Below are positions 52,262 through 61,388 of a stretch of 64,000 bases of DNA, piece after piece. Position 1 is the first letter of the stretch; every line of letters begins with the position of its first letter. The DNA is from Capnocytophaga periodontitidis (GTDB lineage Bacteria > Bacteroidota > Bacteroidia > Flavobacteriales > Flavobacteriaceae): contig NZ_JAEFDB010000010.1 of assembly GCF_016126015.1 (NCBI RefSeq), forward strand, positions 45,395 through 109,394, read 5' to 3'. The notes beneath the pieces are model-generated. The model did not search any database, was not told where the DNA came from, and worked only from the letters and a program-made list of their open reading frames with translations. The translations under genes and the position numbers were made by a program.

Positions 52262-53439
52262 TTATCCATATAATTAGTAACTTGTACTGAGTTGCCGTTT
52301 TGGTATTTTACTTCTTTAGCGACCTGACCTTGCTCGTTATAGTATTTCCAAACGCCTTCTCTCTGTCCGCGAGCGTATTGTCCTTCTATAGAAAGTATTC
52401 CTGAGGGATAATACTCTTTGTAAGCGCCCTCTTCCCTACCCTTGTCGTAATGAGCTTCTTTAGTTAACACACCATCGGTGGTGTATGATTTCCAAGTTCC
52501 ATCGGGATAGCCTTTTAGGTAAGTTCCTTCTACTAATAGGCGTCCGCGTTCGTCGTAAGAAGCGTATTTGCCGTGTTGTTCGTTGTTTTGGTAATAACTT
52601 TCGGTTTTTAGTTTTCCGTTAGGGTAATATGTTTTTTTCATTGTAGGGAAATCGTTGTCGTAAGTACCTTCCTCAGTGAGTATTCCATCGGTGTTGTAGA
52701 GTTGGTAATCACCTTGGTATTTTTCCCCTTTGTAATGCACTATTTTACTAAGTCGACCGGTTTCGTAATATTCTTTGCGTACTGAAGTGCCATTGGCTTT
52801 GTACTCTCTTTCTTCACGGAGGGTGCCGTCGCTCAATTTAGAGAGCCATTTGCCTGTAGGTTCACCGTTTTTGTAGTATTCTACATCGGTTTGTACAAGT
52901 CCGCTACGGCGGCGAGTGACAGCTGACCACTGTTTACCGTCCTTTTTGCCCATTTTGTAGTGTTCTTCTTTGGTGAGTTTGCCGTTCTCGTCGTATTCTT
53001 TCCAATCGCCGTCGGGTTTGCCATCCTTGTAGTTTCTATCGACTACTAATTTACCATCGGAATATTCGCGGAATTTGCCGTCGAGTTCGCCGTTCTTGTA
53101 GTTGTATTCGCGATACATTTCGCCTGAGTAAGGGGCGTATTGCCTATAAGGACCGTGGAAGATGCCTTTTTCAAAAGTGGCTTCGGTTTTTAGTTTGCCA
53201 TAACGGTTGTAGAATTTCACCAATCCGTTGGCAATTCCATCAACGAAGGTAACCTCGTAGTATTCTCCTTGGTTGTTGCCTATTTTGTAGGCGCCGTTCA
53301 AGCGAGTGTTGTTGCTTTTGAGGAAATGGATACTCTCATTGCCGAATTTTTTTTCTTCTATCTCACTCTCGGTGAGGAGTTGCTGTGCGTACTGCTGTAA
53401 TGAAAGCAGTGATAAGACTGTAAAGATTAAATGTTTCAT
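52258..53439 (-). CDS. YwqK-family MORN-like repeat protein, secreted
   Basis: A 393-residue protein from ATG 53439 with a signal peptide (MKHLIFTVLSLLSLQQYAQ). It consists of about 14 repeats of ~23 residues such as YYPNGKLKTESYYQNNEQHG and YTTDGVLTKEAHYDKGREEG. These are the MORN-like repeats annotated YwqK (toxin-antitoxin-like in name only). No toxin partner is visible. It is coupled to cls by a four-base overlap. Function unknown; a long beta-sheet ribbon is expected. Confidence 0.88.
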   Translation of the reverse strand: MKHLIFTVLSLLSLQQYAQQLLTESEIEEKKFGNESIHFLKSNNTRLNGAYKIGNNQGEYYEVTFVDGIANGLVKFYNRYGKLKTEATFEKGIFHGPYRQYAPYSGEMYREYNYKNGELDGKFREYSDGKLVVDRNYKDGKPDGDWKEYDENGKLTKEEHYKMGKKDGKQWSAVTRRRSGLVQTDVEYYKNGEPTGKWLSKLSDGTLREEREYKANGTSVRKEYYETGRLSKIVHYKGEKYQGDYQLYNTDGILTEEGTYDNDFPTMKKTYYPNGKLKTESYYQNNEQHGKYASYDERGRLLVEGTYLKGYPDGTWKSYTTDGVLTKEAHYDKGREEGAYKEYYPSGILSIEGQYARGQREGVWKYYNEQGQVAKEVKYQNGNSVQVTNYMDK

Positions 53440-53491
53440 ATTGTTATAGTTAAACAAAAATAGATTGCGGATAATAGATTTATTCTTAGAG

Positions 53492-53511
53492 GGCGATTTG
53501 CAAATCGCCCC
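53492..53511. repeat. Perfect 20-bp palindrome
   Basis: GGGCGATTTGCAAATCGCCC, followed by CCTACA, between the YwqK-like and ZIP genes. It is related to the palindrome at 40443-40463 and could be part of a REP-type family. Confidence 0.65.
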
Positions 53512-53594
53512 TACAATATACCGGAAAAGCAACTGATTATCAGGGTATCATCCTAAAAGGGTTTTCAAAATTGTTCATTGTTCATTATCAATTG

Positions 53595-54308
53595 TTAATT
53601 GAATAGAAATGCCATTGCAAAACCTATAACAATCACGCCTAACTTTCTATAATTGAATTGGTGATTTTCGGAGGTTTCAAACAGTATTACTGACGAGATA
53701 TGCAAGAATATCCCCACTACTATAGCGCTCATCAGGTTGTGATAGGGCAATAAGGCGGGTACATAGTTTGCTAAAAAAGCGCCCAGCGGGGTCATTAGCG
53801 AAAAGACAAACAGAAAAGCGAGCGTGCGTTTGAGTCCGATACCAGAATCTAAGAAAAAGATTGTCAGCACCATAGCTATGGGCAAATGGTGGATGAAAAT
53901 GCCGTATACCATATTGCTATGTTCGTGTAATGGGAAGCCTTCAAGCACTGAGTGAATGCTCAAACTGATGAATAGCCCCCACGGGAAATGGGTTTGTAAT
54001 CCTTTGGCGGGTGAATGAAAATGACCGTGTTCGGCGCCGTGCGAAAAGAACTCTAACACAATTTGCAGGAGTATGCCCACAGCGATCCAGAGTCCGATGG
54101 TTTTATCGCCAAAATCACTGTGTTCTTCGTGAGCGTGTAGTGCCTCGTGATATACTTCGGGGAGGAGGTGAAAAATGGTCATCCCCATCAAAAAAGCGCC
54201 ACTGAATGCCAATAACAGCTTAAGCCTGCTTTTATGCGTGGGTTTGAGCCACAACACAAGGCAAGCCCCTATCACGATTGAAAGGAAAGGAAGGAGGTAA
54301 TTTTTCAT
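53595..54308 (-). CDS. ZIP-family metal transporter
   Basis: A 237-residue inner-membrane protein from ATG 54308 with about eight helices. The metal-binding signatures are in helices 4 and 5: SIHSVLEGFPLHEH and IFIHHLPIAMVLTIFFLDSG. A His/Glu-rich loop EALHAHEEHSDFGDK and SHGAEHGHFHS are further metal contacts. It would import zinc or another divalent metal. The start overlaps the stop of the threonine aldolase gene by four bases. Confidence 0.88.
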   Translation of the reverse strand: MKNYLLPFLSIVIGACLVLWLKPTHKSRLKLLLAFSGAFLMGMTIFHLLPEVYHEALHAHEEHSDFGDKTIGLWIAVGILLQIVLEFFSHGAEHGHFHSPAKGLQTHFPWGLFISLSIHSVLEGFPLHEHSNMVYGIFIHHLPIAMVLTIFFLDSGIGLKRTLAFLFVFSLMTPLGAFLANYVPALLPYHNLMSAIVVGIFLHISSVILFETSENHQFNYRKLGVIVIGFAMAFLFN

Positions 54309-55345
54309 TGAGTTACTGCTAATGATTGAATTGCTTGGATAAGCGCATCTACTTGTGCATCGGTAGTAGCCCACGAGCTAATCAAGCGAATGGCGGTGTG
54401 TTGCTCGTCTACTTTTTGCCACTGGTAGAAATCAAACTGCTCTGCCAATGCGGCAATTTGGTTGTGAGTGAGTATCGGGAATAACTGATTTGTACAAGTA
54501 TTTGAAAGCAAGGTATAACCATTGACTACAAACGCTTCTTTGATACGCTTCATCTGCTGGTTAGCGTGCAATGCCAAAGCATCGTACAATCCGTTTTCAA
54601 ACAAGGTGAGGAATTGCAATCCGAGCAAGCGTCCTTTGGCGAGTAGCGCTCCTTGTTGTTTGAGGTAATACTCAAAACCATCGTCGAGGGCTGGGTTGTT
54701 GATTACAATGGCTTCGCCTAACAATCCGCCGTTTTTGGTAGCTCCTATATAAAACACATCGGTATAACGGGCTAAATCTTTCCATTGTATATCGTTGTCT
54801 TCAGCATTTAATGCCGATCCTAATCGCGCGCCGTCCATAAACAGCAGGAGGTTATGCGCTTGGCAACACTCGTAAATGGCTTTGAGCTCTGCCAAAGTAT
54901 AGATGGTTCCTATCTCGGTGGCGTTCGTAATATACACGAGTCGTGGTTGTACTTGGTGTGGATAATTTGTATAGCGGGTGGCAAAATCGGCAATGCTCTC
55001 AGGAGTGATTTTACCGTTTGTTGCTGGGGCTAAGTGTATTTTGTGACCTACTGCTTCTATGGCTCCGGTTTCATTATCGGCGATATGCCCTGTTTCGGGG
55101 GCTATCACACTTTGATAAGTGCGCAACAAAGTGCCTATTACCAGCATATTAGCTTGCGTACCACCACTTACAAAAAATATTTGCGCCTCAGGGTTTTCTA
55201 TCTTCTTTCTGATGAGTTCTTTGGCAGCTGCCGAATAACTATCGTAGCCATATCCTGCTTGTTGTACAGTGTTTGTGCGTACGAGGGCTTCTAAAATTGC
55301 GGGGTGAGCGCCTTCGGCATAATCGTTTTTAAATGATATTTTCAT
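54305..55345 (-). CDS. ltaE: Low-specificity L-threonine aldolase
   Basis: A 346-residue PLP enzyme splitting threonine (or allo-threonine) to glycine and acetaldehyde. Motifs: FKNDYAEGAHPAILEAL at the start, ETGHIADNETGAIEAVGHKI, FMDGARLGSALNAED, and the PLP lysine in IGATKNGGLLGEA near residue 204. Length and layout are typical. It is coupled to the ZIP transporter gene, which lies downstream. Confidence 0.93.
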   Translation of the reverse strand: MKISFKNDYAEGAHPAILEALVRTNTVQQAGYGYDSYSAAAKELIRKKIENPEAQIFFVSGGTQANMLVIGTLLRTYQSVIAPETGHIADNETGAIEAVGHKIHLAPATNGKITPESIADFATRYTNYPHQVQPRLVYITNATEIGTIYTLAELKAIYECCQAHNLLLFMDGARLGSALNAEDNDIQWKDLARYTDVFYIGATKNGGLLGEAIVINNPALDDGFEYYLKQQGALLAKGRLLGLQFLTLFENGLYDALALHANQQMKRIKEAFVVNGYTLLSNTCTNQLFPILTHNQIAALAEQFDFYQWQKVDEQHTAIRLISSWATTDAQVDALIQAIQSLAVTQ

Positions 55346-55359
55346 TTTTAGTATTAGTT

Positions 55360-55569
55360 AATGTGAGTTCGACGTAAGTAATTACTTAACAATCAGTAAA
55401 ATATTTTTAATCTCCCACGAATTTCACGAATTTTCACGAATTTGGGAGTGTATAAAAGTCTTTATTTTTTATTATCTCACGAATTTTCACCTGACGGTGA
55501 ATTATTTTGTGAATATATTATGATATAAAGCTGTAAATCAATGTTCTGTTATATCGAACTGACGTTAGT
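55360..55569. repeat. Dispersed ~210 bp element, copy A
   Basis: Begins AATGTGAGTTCGACGTAAG and ends TATATCGAACTGACGTT, with short inverse ends (AGTTCGA and TCGAACT). It contains three CACGAATTT units, GGGAGTGTATAAAAGTC and the hairpin TTCACC-TGAC-GGTGAA. Other copies are at 60340-60468, 63729-63882 and 63889-64000. Confidence 0.7.
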
Positions 55570-55604
55570 TAGAATGAGGGGGCAAAGATACGAATAATTT
55601 CGAT

Positions 55605-55812
55605 TTGGTGCGAGCCGCACGGGCAAGAATTTTTGCGATTTTTCAATTTGTTAATGGGCGTTTGCAGCACATACCCAGCTATCGCTGGCTTTCCTACATA
55701 ACATACTCTAAAAGTAATTGATAATCAGATTTATAGACTTTGTCAAAGTTTTGGGACTTTGACAAAGTTTATGATGCAAAAGCGATTTGTGCGAGCCGCA
55801 CGGGTAGGAAAT
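55605..55812. repeat. Paired GTGCGAGCCGCACGGG repeats and a 13-bp hairpin
   Basis: GTGCGAGCCGCACGGG is present at about 55609 and 55791, each followed by a near-identical AGGAA/AGAATTTTGC segment. Between them ACTTTGTCAAAGT (55737-55749) and ACTTTGACAAAGT (55756-55768) form a perfect 13-bp stem. No gene lies here. Confidence 0.6.
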
Positions 55813-55876
55813 TTTGCTAATTCTCTAATTTGCTAATTCTCTAATTTGCTAATTCTCTAATTTGCTAATTCTCTAA
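55813..55876. repeat. 16-bp tandem repeat, four copies
   Basis: TTTGCTAATTCTCTAA repeated four times. The last codons and stop of the leftward membrane protein gene lie in it, so its C-terminus (IRELAN) comes from the repeat. Confidence 0.85.
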
Positions 55877-57062
55877 TTATATACACTTCTCGGCTGTTGT
55901 AAAACAATTGATAGAGTAGCTGGGTATTGCTGTAGAACATTAAATCTTGATAGGTTTCCAAATGTTCATCTCCGTTTTTTAAACAGTACAATGGCTGGTA
56001 GTCAATCGAGCCAAACATAGGGTTATTGCGCGAAATGAGGAGGTGAAAAACCACCCCACTCGTTTCTAAATCTATGTATAAACCTCGGTTATTTTCAGTT
56101 ACATAAAGCGGATGTATGCTGTGATGCTTGCAGGTTGTTTCTTTGGTAAATCGCGCGCTAAAGTCACCGATAAGCGGGTTGTTTTCACCTTTAGATCGTT
56201 CGTTTTCAGGTATTTTTTGATAGGTATACTCGTTGGGTGACAGGTAAAAATACTGCCATCGTTCATTTCTGTAGAAGAATACTTTTTCTTTAGATTTTGA
56301 GGTGTTTAGCTCATCACTTTGCTCGGATTCCTGACTGCGAATCTCATAAATATAGTAGTAATCGGCGGTATTTTGCACTTCGTTGAAGAAGGTTCTCCGC
56401 TGTTTATCAGTCCACTGTGGTGAATGGTTTACTATAGTTATGGGTTTGAGTTGTGTATCGCCATCGATTGCCCACGAGAGGCTTTGGTTATCGTTGAGAT
56501 TCACATAATGACTACCCAAGAAAGCGTATTCAAAATCGCATTGGTTCGTTAGTTGCAGGCTATCGATGAGTATTCCTTGACGGTTAAACTTGTAGAAATG
56601 AGGGTAATAGACGTTTTGCATCAATACCAACTGGGCGTGTTCGTTTAGAAATAGGAAGTTGTATTCCAAGTTCTTATCGGGATTAGGGGAGAGCAGGGAT
56701 AGGGTTTTGCCGTTTTTGCGGTAGGGCGTATGAGTTTGTAGTGAGAGGTAGTTGTCGTACTTTTTAGGAGTCATCATAACAGAATAGACATTTTCTAATT
56801 CGTTTTGAAGTGCTAATAGCAAAAATAAAACGAGCCCTACCAGTATGCCTGCTAAGAGCCATTGGCGCGCCCAACGGTAGAAAAAACTGTAGTAAAAAAG
56901 GAACAGGAATGAGAGTACAACACTGCACAATACAGCACAAACGACCGCAACAAATGTATCAAACTCACTTTTTATCCAGAACGCAACACCTGCGCATACC
57001 ACCATCACGCTGATGATGATAATGAGGTATTTTAGTGCTTTTTTATAAGGAGGGGTGTTCAT
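55857..57062 (-). CDS. Membrane protein with large external domain, unknown function
   Basis: A 401-residue protein from ATG 57062. Three N-terminal helices (about 11-33, 36-62 and 68-85) are followed by a large soluble domain to the C-terminus with short strands (YNFLFLNEHAQLVLMQNVYY). No motif is recognised. The stop is in a tandem repeat, which suggests the original 3' end may have been altered. It has its own promoter. Confidence 0.75.
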   Translation of the reverse strand: MNTPPYKKALKYLIIIISVMVVCAGVAFWIKSEFDTFVAVVCAVLCSVVLSFLFLFYYSFFYRWARQWLLAGILVGLVLFLLLALQNELENVYSVMMTPKKYDNYLSLQTHTPYRKNGKTLSLLSPNPDKNLEYNFLFLNEHAQLVLMQNVYYPHFYKFNRQGILIDSLQLTNQCDFEYAFLGSHYVNLNDNQSLSWAIDGDTQLKPITIVNHSPQWTDKQRRTFFNEVQNTADYYYIYEIRSQESEQSDELNTSKSKEKVFFYRNERWQYFYLSPNEYTYQKIPENERSKGENNPLIGDFSARFTKETTCKHHSIHPLYVTENNRGLYIDLETSGVVFHLLISRNNPMFGSIDYQPLYCLKNGDEHLETYQDLMFYSNTQLLYQLFYNSREVYIIRELAN

Positions 57063-57084
57063 ATCAATACTAAATTTCAGGTTA

Positions 57085-57115
57085 CAAAGGTAAAAAATAG
57101 TTTGCAAAATAGCAA
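57085..57115 (-). promoter_or_regulatory. Promoter of the membrane protein gene
   Basis: On the minus strand CTTG region (57115-57113), 20 bases, then TACCTTTG (57092-57085). It is 23 bases ahead of ATG 57062. Confidence 0.6.
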
Positions 57116-57423
57116 GAATTGGTTCTTCAATAAAGGTAATTTTACTGATTTATGCGTTACTTTTTTACCTATTGTTATTCCTTTAAATTTGTTACGGCAC
57201 TACGTCATTAGTACGTCATTATTTTGTAAGAGTTTTATTTATAGAGAGTTATAGAAATGTGTAAATGAATACTTTTTACACGTATAAGTTCTAATTGGCT
57301 ATTTTTAAGCTTGCAATCTGTTAAAATGGTATTAAAAAGTGGTTGTAAATTGTTAAAATTGTTAAAAACACTACTACTTCACTACTTCAATGATGTGATA
57401 AAGTTAATAATGTCTTAAATTAA
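57116..57423. other. Intergenic region without a gene
   Basis: AT-rich. It contains a direct repeat CTACGTCATTA/GTACGTCATTA (about 57203-57225) and several GTTAAAA stretches before the LRR lipoprotein promoter. No coding frame is supported. Confidence 0.6.
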
Positions 57424-57456
57424 TTTGGAGGGTTTATTTTCCCGTTTGTACCTTTG
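57424..57456 (+). promoter_or_regulatory. Promoter of the LRR lipoprotein gene
   Basis: TTTG at 57424-57427, 21 bases, then TACCTTTG at 57449-57456, with ATG at 57508. Confidence 0.6.
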
Positions 57457-57507
57457 CACCAGATAAATAACCCACGCCATAGTGCGTATATAAACAAAAA
57501 AAAGAAT

Positions 57508-58887
57508 ATGAGAAAAAGAATTTTTGCTTTAATGGCATTTGTATCTTTAAGTCTTGCCTGCGTTGTAGGCTGTAAATCGGATGCCGATGACGGGGTAGGT
57601 GAAAAACCACGCCCAAGTACTGAAGACAGCTTCTATTTTAGAAATGGAGGGAAACACACTATTCATATGGTAGAACGAGACGATCGCGTTGTATTTTTAG
57701 ATGGTGTTTCGGATAACTTTACTTTTACTGATAATGCAGGTACAGGTCTCACTATTGTACAAGGTACTGTGTCAACCACCTTAAATATCCGTGCTAATAC
57801 TCAAGGTACTTACGAAATTGTAATTGCCGATACCAAAGAGGGTGTTGAACGCAAGGCTACCCTTATTGTAGAAGTAGCTCCACGCGATACCGGTTGGAGA
57901 GATGGTGTATACACTATTGAAGATATTGATGGCGATAAAACTGAAGCTAACTCTAACGACTATGTGGATGTAGAATACCCTGATGGTTATCAGTACGATA
58001 GTTCTTCACTTTCTTCTGAGGCTTCTACTCGTATTACAGTTAGTTCACAAGCTGGTAATATTGTAAGGGTAACCGCTAAGAACCACTACGATTCTTCTGC
58101 TCCTTTAGAGTTCAAACTCAAACACAAAACCGATGCTTCAAAAACACCCCTTACTGTAAAAGTAAAACGCGTGACCAAGTTCTGGAATTACAGTGGTCAA
58201 TATCTCTATGGTATTTCTAATAAGGATTATGTAACCCTATACAGCTTTACCAATGCGCCAAGAGTACCTAAAGTGCCTTATGCTGTAAAATATGTATATA
58301 GTGGTAACCATAGTGGAGGAGATGCTACTAAACTCTATGGAAACCCTATCATTACCAGAATAGACCTTAACAATGTGGAATATGTAAACTCTCACGCTTT
58401 TGCTAATTCAAGCAATTTAACAACTGTTATTGCTCCTAAAGTAAAAACAATTTATTTCGGTGCTTTCTATAACACTAAACTTGCTAAAATAGAATTACCT
58501 GCTTTAGAAGAACTTCATGCCTATTATTCTGGTCAATTGAATGGTGATTATAGTGATTATTATAGTTATTTTAATATTTTCCCTGCTACGATACGTTCTA
58601 TAATCATAGGGAAAAATATTAAAAAAATAGGATACTATGCTTTTAATGGTACTGAAAACTCATTGGCAGAATTGCGTATAGGGGTAGAGGCTCCTACTCA
58701 AATAGACAAAAATACTTTTAAGTATACTCCAGAAGGTGTTAATCATTATAATAGAGCTGTGCCTCAAGGACCTATAGGAAAGCCAAACAATGCTGCCTTG
58801 TATGTGCCTAACAGATCACTTGCTGAGTGGAAAACTGTACATCCTTGGATTACTACTGTATTTACAGGCGGTGTAAGAGGCTACTAA
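57508..58887 (+). CDS. BspA-like leucine-rich-repeat lipoprotein
   Basis: A 459-residue lipoprotein with lipobox C22 (CVVGC) followed by K-S-D-A-D-D, near the surface export signal. Two beta domains (about 40-115 and 120-225) precede leucine-rich repeats of the BspA type (NVEYVNSHAFANSSNLTTVI, VKTIYFGAFYNTKLAKIELP) at about 280-430. BspA-like repeats often bind host or bacterial surfaces. It is followed by the OmpA-family gene 73 bases later, after a duplicated AACTCTGAGAAT. Confidence 0.87.
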   Translation: MRKRIFALMAFVSLSLACVVGCKSDADDGVGEKPRPSTEDSFYFRNGGKHTIHMVERDDRVVFLDGVSDNFTFTDNAGTGLTIVQGTVSTTLNIRANTQGTYEIVIADTKEGVERKATLIVEVAPRDTGWRDGVYTIEDIDGDKTEANSNDYVDVEYPDGYQYDSSSLSSEASTRITVSSQAGNIVRVTAKNHYDSSAPLEFKLKHKTDASKTPLTVKVKRVTKFWNYSGQYLYGISNKDYVTLYSFTNAPRVPKVPYAVKYVYSGNHSGGDATKLYGNPIITRIDLNNVEYVNSHAFANSSNLTTVIAPKVKTIYFGAFYNTKLAKIELPALEELHAYYSGQLNGDYSDYYSYFNIFPATIRSIIIGKNIKKIGYYAFNGTENSLAELRIGVEAPTQIDKNTFKYTPEGVNHYNRAVPQGPIGKPNNAALYVPNRSLAEWKTVHPWITTVFTGGVRGY

Positions 58888-58960
58888 TAGCTGTTTTTAA
58901 GGAACTCTGAGAATCTCGGAAAAACTCTGAGAATAAAACAATTAAAAAAAATCACAAGAA

Positions 58961-60043
58961 ATGAACAAAATTAAAATATATACCATTGCTGCCATTGCAG
59001 CGCTCAGCGCGAGTGCTGTAACAGCACAAGATAACTATCGCCCTTGGCTCGTAGGGGCGGGTGTGAGCACCGTAGATTTTAAGGTGCCCGAAAGAAGTAT
59101 GATGAAAGACTGGTTTGGCTACCCTGATATGAATATCGGCTTCCGCCTCAACGCCGCTCGCTACATCAAAAAAGGTATTACTGCCGAAGCTGGTTTTGCG
59201 TATGCAAGCATCAAGAAAGACCAAAATTACTTTCCTGATGTAGAGGAAACTAAACTCGAAAACGCAAAAACTTATTGGGCGTTTGATGTGCGCGGTCGTT
59301 ATCACCTCAACCGTTTGTGGGATGCGCTTCCTTGGCTTGACCCTTATCCACAAGTGGGTGTGGGAGTTGCTTCAGTAGATAGCGAAAGCAAATTTAAGTT
59401 TATAGCGGGTCTTGGGGTGAACTTCTGGTTTACAGATGTAGTGGGCGCCAATGTGAACACTGCCTACAACGTAGGGGGTGGCACTGGTCACGACTACTAC
59501 CAATGGGGCGCTGGTGTAGTGCTTAAATTGCCTCTTACCGCTCGCGAAAACCCTATCGTAGACCACGTAGAACGCACCAAAGAACCTAAAGTAAAAGAGA
59601 AAAAAGACCGCAAACGCGTATCAGCTAACAAAGCGATTACTCGTGTAGAAACTCCTGAAGAACGCGAAGAGCGTACCAAACGCGTGGTAAAACAGATAAA
59701 CCTTTATGCAAAGACTATCTTGTTTGACACCGATAAATCGGTAGTGAAACCACAAGCTGAGTTTATTTTGGACAATATTGCGGTGATTATGAACGAAAAC
59801 CCCGATTTCAACTTCGTAGTAGAAGGACATACTGATAACACTGGCACTCCTGAGCACAACCTCAAACTCTCACAAGATCGCGCTGATGCTATCAAGCAAT
59901 ACCTTTCACGCCACGGTGTGAGCAAAAAACGCCTCGAGGCTAAAGGTTACGGGCAAACTCGCCCTATTGAGAGCAACGATACTGAACGCGGTAAAGAGAT
60001 TAACCGACGTGTAGAAATCAATGTTATCAAAGAACAACAATAG
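58961..60043 (+). CDS. OmpA-family outer membrane protein
   Basis: A 360-residue protein with a signal peptide (cleavage after AVTAQ, about 23). An eight-stranded-type barrel (about 24-200) and a charged linker follow. The C-terminal OmpA peptidoglycan-binding domain (about 245-358) has FDTDKSVVKPQAEFILD, VEGHTDNTGTPEHNLKLSQD, RADAIKQYLS and GYGQTRPI. It tethers outer membrane to cell wall. Translation is GC-rich relative to neighbours, typical of high expression. Confidence 0.94.
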   Translation: MNKIKIYTIAAIAALSASAVTAQDNYRPWLVGAGVSTVDFKVPERSMMKDWFGYPDMNIGFRLNAARYIKKGITAEAGFAYASIKKDQNYFPDVEETKLENAKTYWAFDVRGRYHLNRLWDALPWLDPYPQVGVGVASVDSESKFKFIAGLGVNFWFTDVVGANVNTAYNVGGGTGHDYYQWGAGVVLKLPLTARENPIVDHVERTKEPKVKEKKDRKRVSANKAITRVETPEEREERTKRVVKQINLYAKTILFDTDKSVVKPQAEFILDNIAVIMNENPDFNFVVEGHTDNTGTPEHNLKLSQDRADAIKQYLSRHGVSKKRLEAKGYGQTRPIESNDTERGKEINRRVEINVIKEQQ

Positions 60044-60184
60044 TTAGTGATGAAAAGTACCTTCCATATTCTCTTTTTTTGAATACTTGTTAAAATTAGA
60101 GGGTTCTTCACAATGCAATCATCATAAATGTTTTTTAATAAGGTAATTATATTTGCTTTTTGGAGAACTATGGGAGGGCTTTTT

Positions 60185-60234
60185 TAATTAACAATTAACA
60201 ATTGACAATTAACAATTGGCAATTGACAGTTGGC
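60185..60234. repeat. ACAATTA/ACAATTG low-complexity array
   Basis: Six tandem heptamer-like units of AACAATT, AACAATTG and GACAATT. Related sequence precedes rfbC (about 47690) and lies near 53576. Confidence 0.65.
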
Positions 60235-60298
60235 TGAAAAGTTTTTTTCATAGGTGGCTTATTCACCACAAAATCTCATTTTAATTATACAATAATTG

Positions 60299-60334
60299 AA
60301 AGGCTCGCGATGGGAATTGCTGAGTCTTTTTTTT
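60299..60334 (+). terminator. Possible terminator downstream of the OmpA-family gene
   Basis: AAAGGCTC and GAGTCTTT (one G-T pair) with a 15-base loop, then eight T. It is about 255 bases after the stop. Confidence 0.55.
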
Positions 60335-60339
60335 GTAAA

Positions 60340-60468
60340 AAGTTCGAGGTAAGGATTTATTTAAGAAGCAGCGAAATATTTTTAATCTCCCACGAATTTT
60401 CACCTGACGGTGAATTATAATGCTCTATTATACCGAACTGAGGTTTTTTTATATCGGACTGATGTTAA
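60340..60468. repeat. Dispersed element, copy B (internally deleted)
   Basis: AGTTCGAGGTAAG at the left, AATATTTTTAATCTCCCACG, the TTCACCTGACGGTGAA hairpin and ATCGGACTGATGTT at the right match copy A. The tandem CACGAATTT segment and middle are missing. Confidence 0.6.
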
Positions 60469-60504
60469 AAGTGTAAGCTACAGGTGTGTGGAAAACAGAA
60501 GTAT

Positions 60505-60539
60505 AATAGGCTCATCTTTTGATGGGAGATGAGCCTATT
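60505..60539. terminator. Strong hairpin between the OmpA and unknown genes
   Basis: AATAGGCTCATCT (60505-60517) pairs with AGATGAGCCTATT (60527-60539), 13 bp perfect. A T-rich run follows on the plus strand (GTTTTT). It could end either convergent transcript. Confidence 0.75.
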
Positions 60540-60574
60540 GTTTTTCTAATTGTTGTTATAATAACGATTTGTGA

Positions 60575-61138
60575 TTAGAGGGTTGTTTCCTTTACGGTTT
60601 TGTTACCAGGGCGGTCGGTAGCCGTTACGACTACTTTATCGCCAGAGAGGGCGGCGTTAGTAGCGGTGGTGCTATAGACCCATTTGCCTTCTAAGAGGGT
60701 TGCTTCGCCTTGTTCAACAGGGGTATCATCACTGTTTATAATTGCGACTTTCACAGTGGTTACCTTAAAATTATCGGTGACGGTGATGGTTATTTTTTCG
60801 CCGCTGGCAGCCCCTTTATAAGCTGAGACATCTACGTTTTCAATCACTGGAGCTTTGAGGAAATCGGCGACAGCGAGGTTGTAAGCAGATACGCCTTTTC
60901 GTTTCTGAGCTTCGGTGGTATAGAGTACTTTGAGGGAATTGTCCTGCAAAGCATTTTTACCGTAGGCGATAGCACTTGAGAATTTGGTTTGTTGAGCTAT
61001 TTGTTTAGCGGTTGGTTTTTTGGTACGCACTGGGAATTTAGAGACGATGGTTTCACCATTGCGTTGACTGAAAACGATTTGTTTTCCGATTCGACCAGAA
61101 AGGCCTTCTGTTACGATGTTGTTAATACTTTTTGCCAT
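60575..61138 (-). CDS. Conserved-type protein of unknown function
   Basis: A 187-residue protein with no signal peptide. The N-terminus MAKSINNIVTEGLSGRIGKQ followed by IVFSQRNGETIVSKFP resembles the opening of small Bacteroidota proteins (DUF6266-like, G-R-x-G-K then strand). The C-terminal half is an Ig-like beta domain (GEKITITVTDNFKVTTVKVA). I cannot assign a function. Its leader (about 61295 to 61139) contains interlocked inverted repeats at 61215-61246. Confidence 0.7.
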   Translation of the reverse strand: MAKSINNIVTEGLSGRIGKQIVFSQRNGETIVSKFPVRTKKPTAKQIAQQTKFSSAIAYGKNALQDNSLKVLYTTEAQKRKGVSAYNLAVADFLKAPVIENVDVSAYKGAASGEKITITVTDNFKVTTVKVAIINSDDTPVEQGEATLLEGKWVYSTTATNAALSGDKVVVTATDRPGNKTVKETTL

Positions 61139-61164
61139 TTTTGTTTGATTTTAAAGTTGTTTAT

Positions 61165-61214
61165 AATTAGGGGTTAGGGGATAGTGAATAGTGAATAGTG
61201 AAAAGTGGATAGTG
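61165..61214. repeat. AGGGGATAGTGAATAGTGAA array
   Basis: TTAGGGGTTAGGGGATAG followed by tandem GTGAATA/GTGAAAA units in the leader of the 61138 gene. Confidence 0.6.
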
Positions 61215-61246
61215 CTGGACACGTCAGCCTGTCCAGAGGGGCTGAC
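61215..61246. promoter_or_regulatory. Interlocked inverted repeats (pseudoknot or switch topology)
   Basis: Arms CTGGACA (61215-61221) and TGTCCAG (61230-61236) are interleaved with GTCAGCC (61223-61229) and GGCTGAC (61240-61246). Both pairs are perfect 7-mers in an a-b-a'-b' order. This permits either one of two exclusive hairpins or an H-type pseudoknot in the transcribed leader. Confidence 0.55.
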
Positions 61247-61300
61247 CACTATTCTATTTCCTATTTCATTTCTGAGCTTTATTTCCTAACTTTTACGGTG

Positions 61301-61332
61301 CAAAATTGCGGCGAATTTTGCGTGTGTGCAAA
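61301..61332 (-). promoter_or_regulatory. Putative promoter of the 61138 gene
   Basis: On the minus strand TTTG (61332-61329), 20 bases, then CAATTTTG (61308-61301), one mismatch to TAnnTTTG. Confidence 0.45.
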
Positions 61333-61388
61333 AAGTTGTAACAAGGGGTAACAGGGTTGTAACAGAGTAGTACAGATATGAGGTTGAT

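Noticed and set aside
52258..53439. Toxin-antitoxin system based on the YwqK antitoxin name
   Set aside because: The protein is a secreted MORN-like repeat chain with no toxin beside it; the name is historical.
55813..55876. CRISPR-like array
   Set aside because: The 16-base units are directly tandem with no spacers and no cas genes nearby; it is a simple tandem repeat.
60575..61138. Phage structural protein
   Set aside because: No other phage genes lie within reach and the Ig-like tail alone is not specific.
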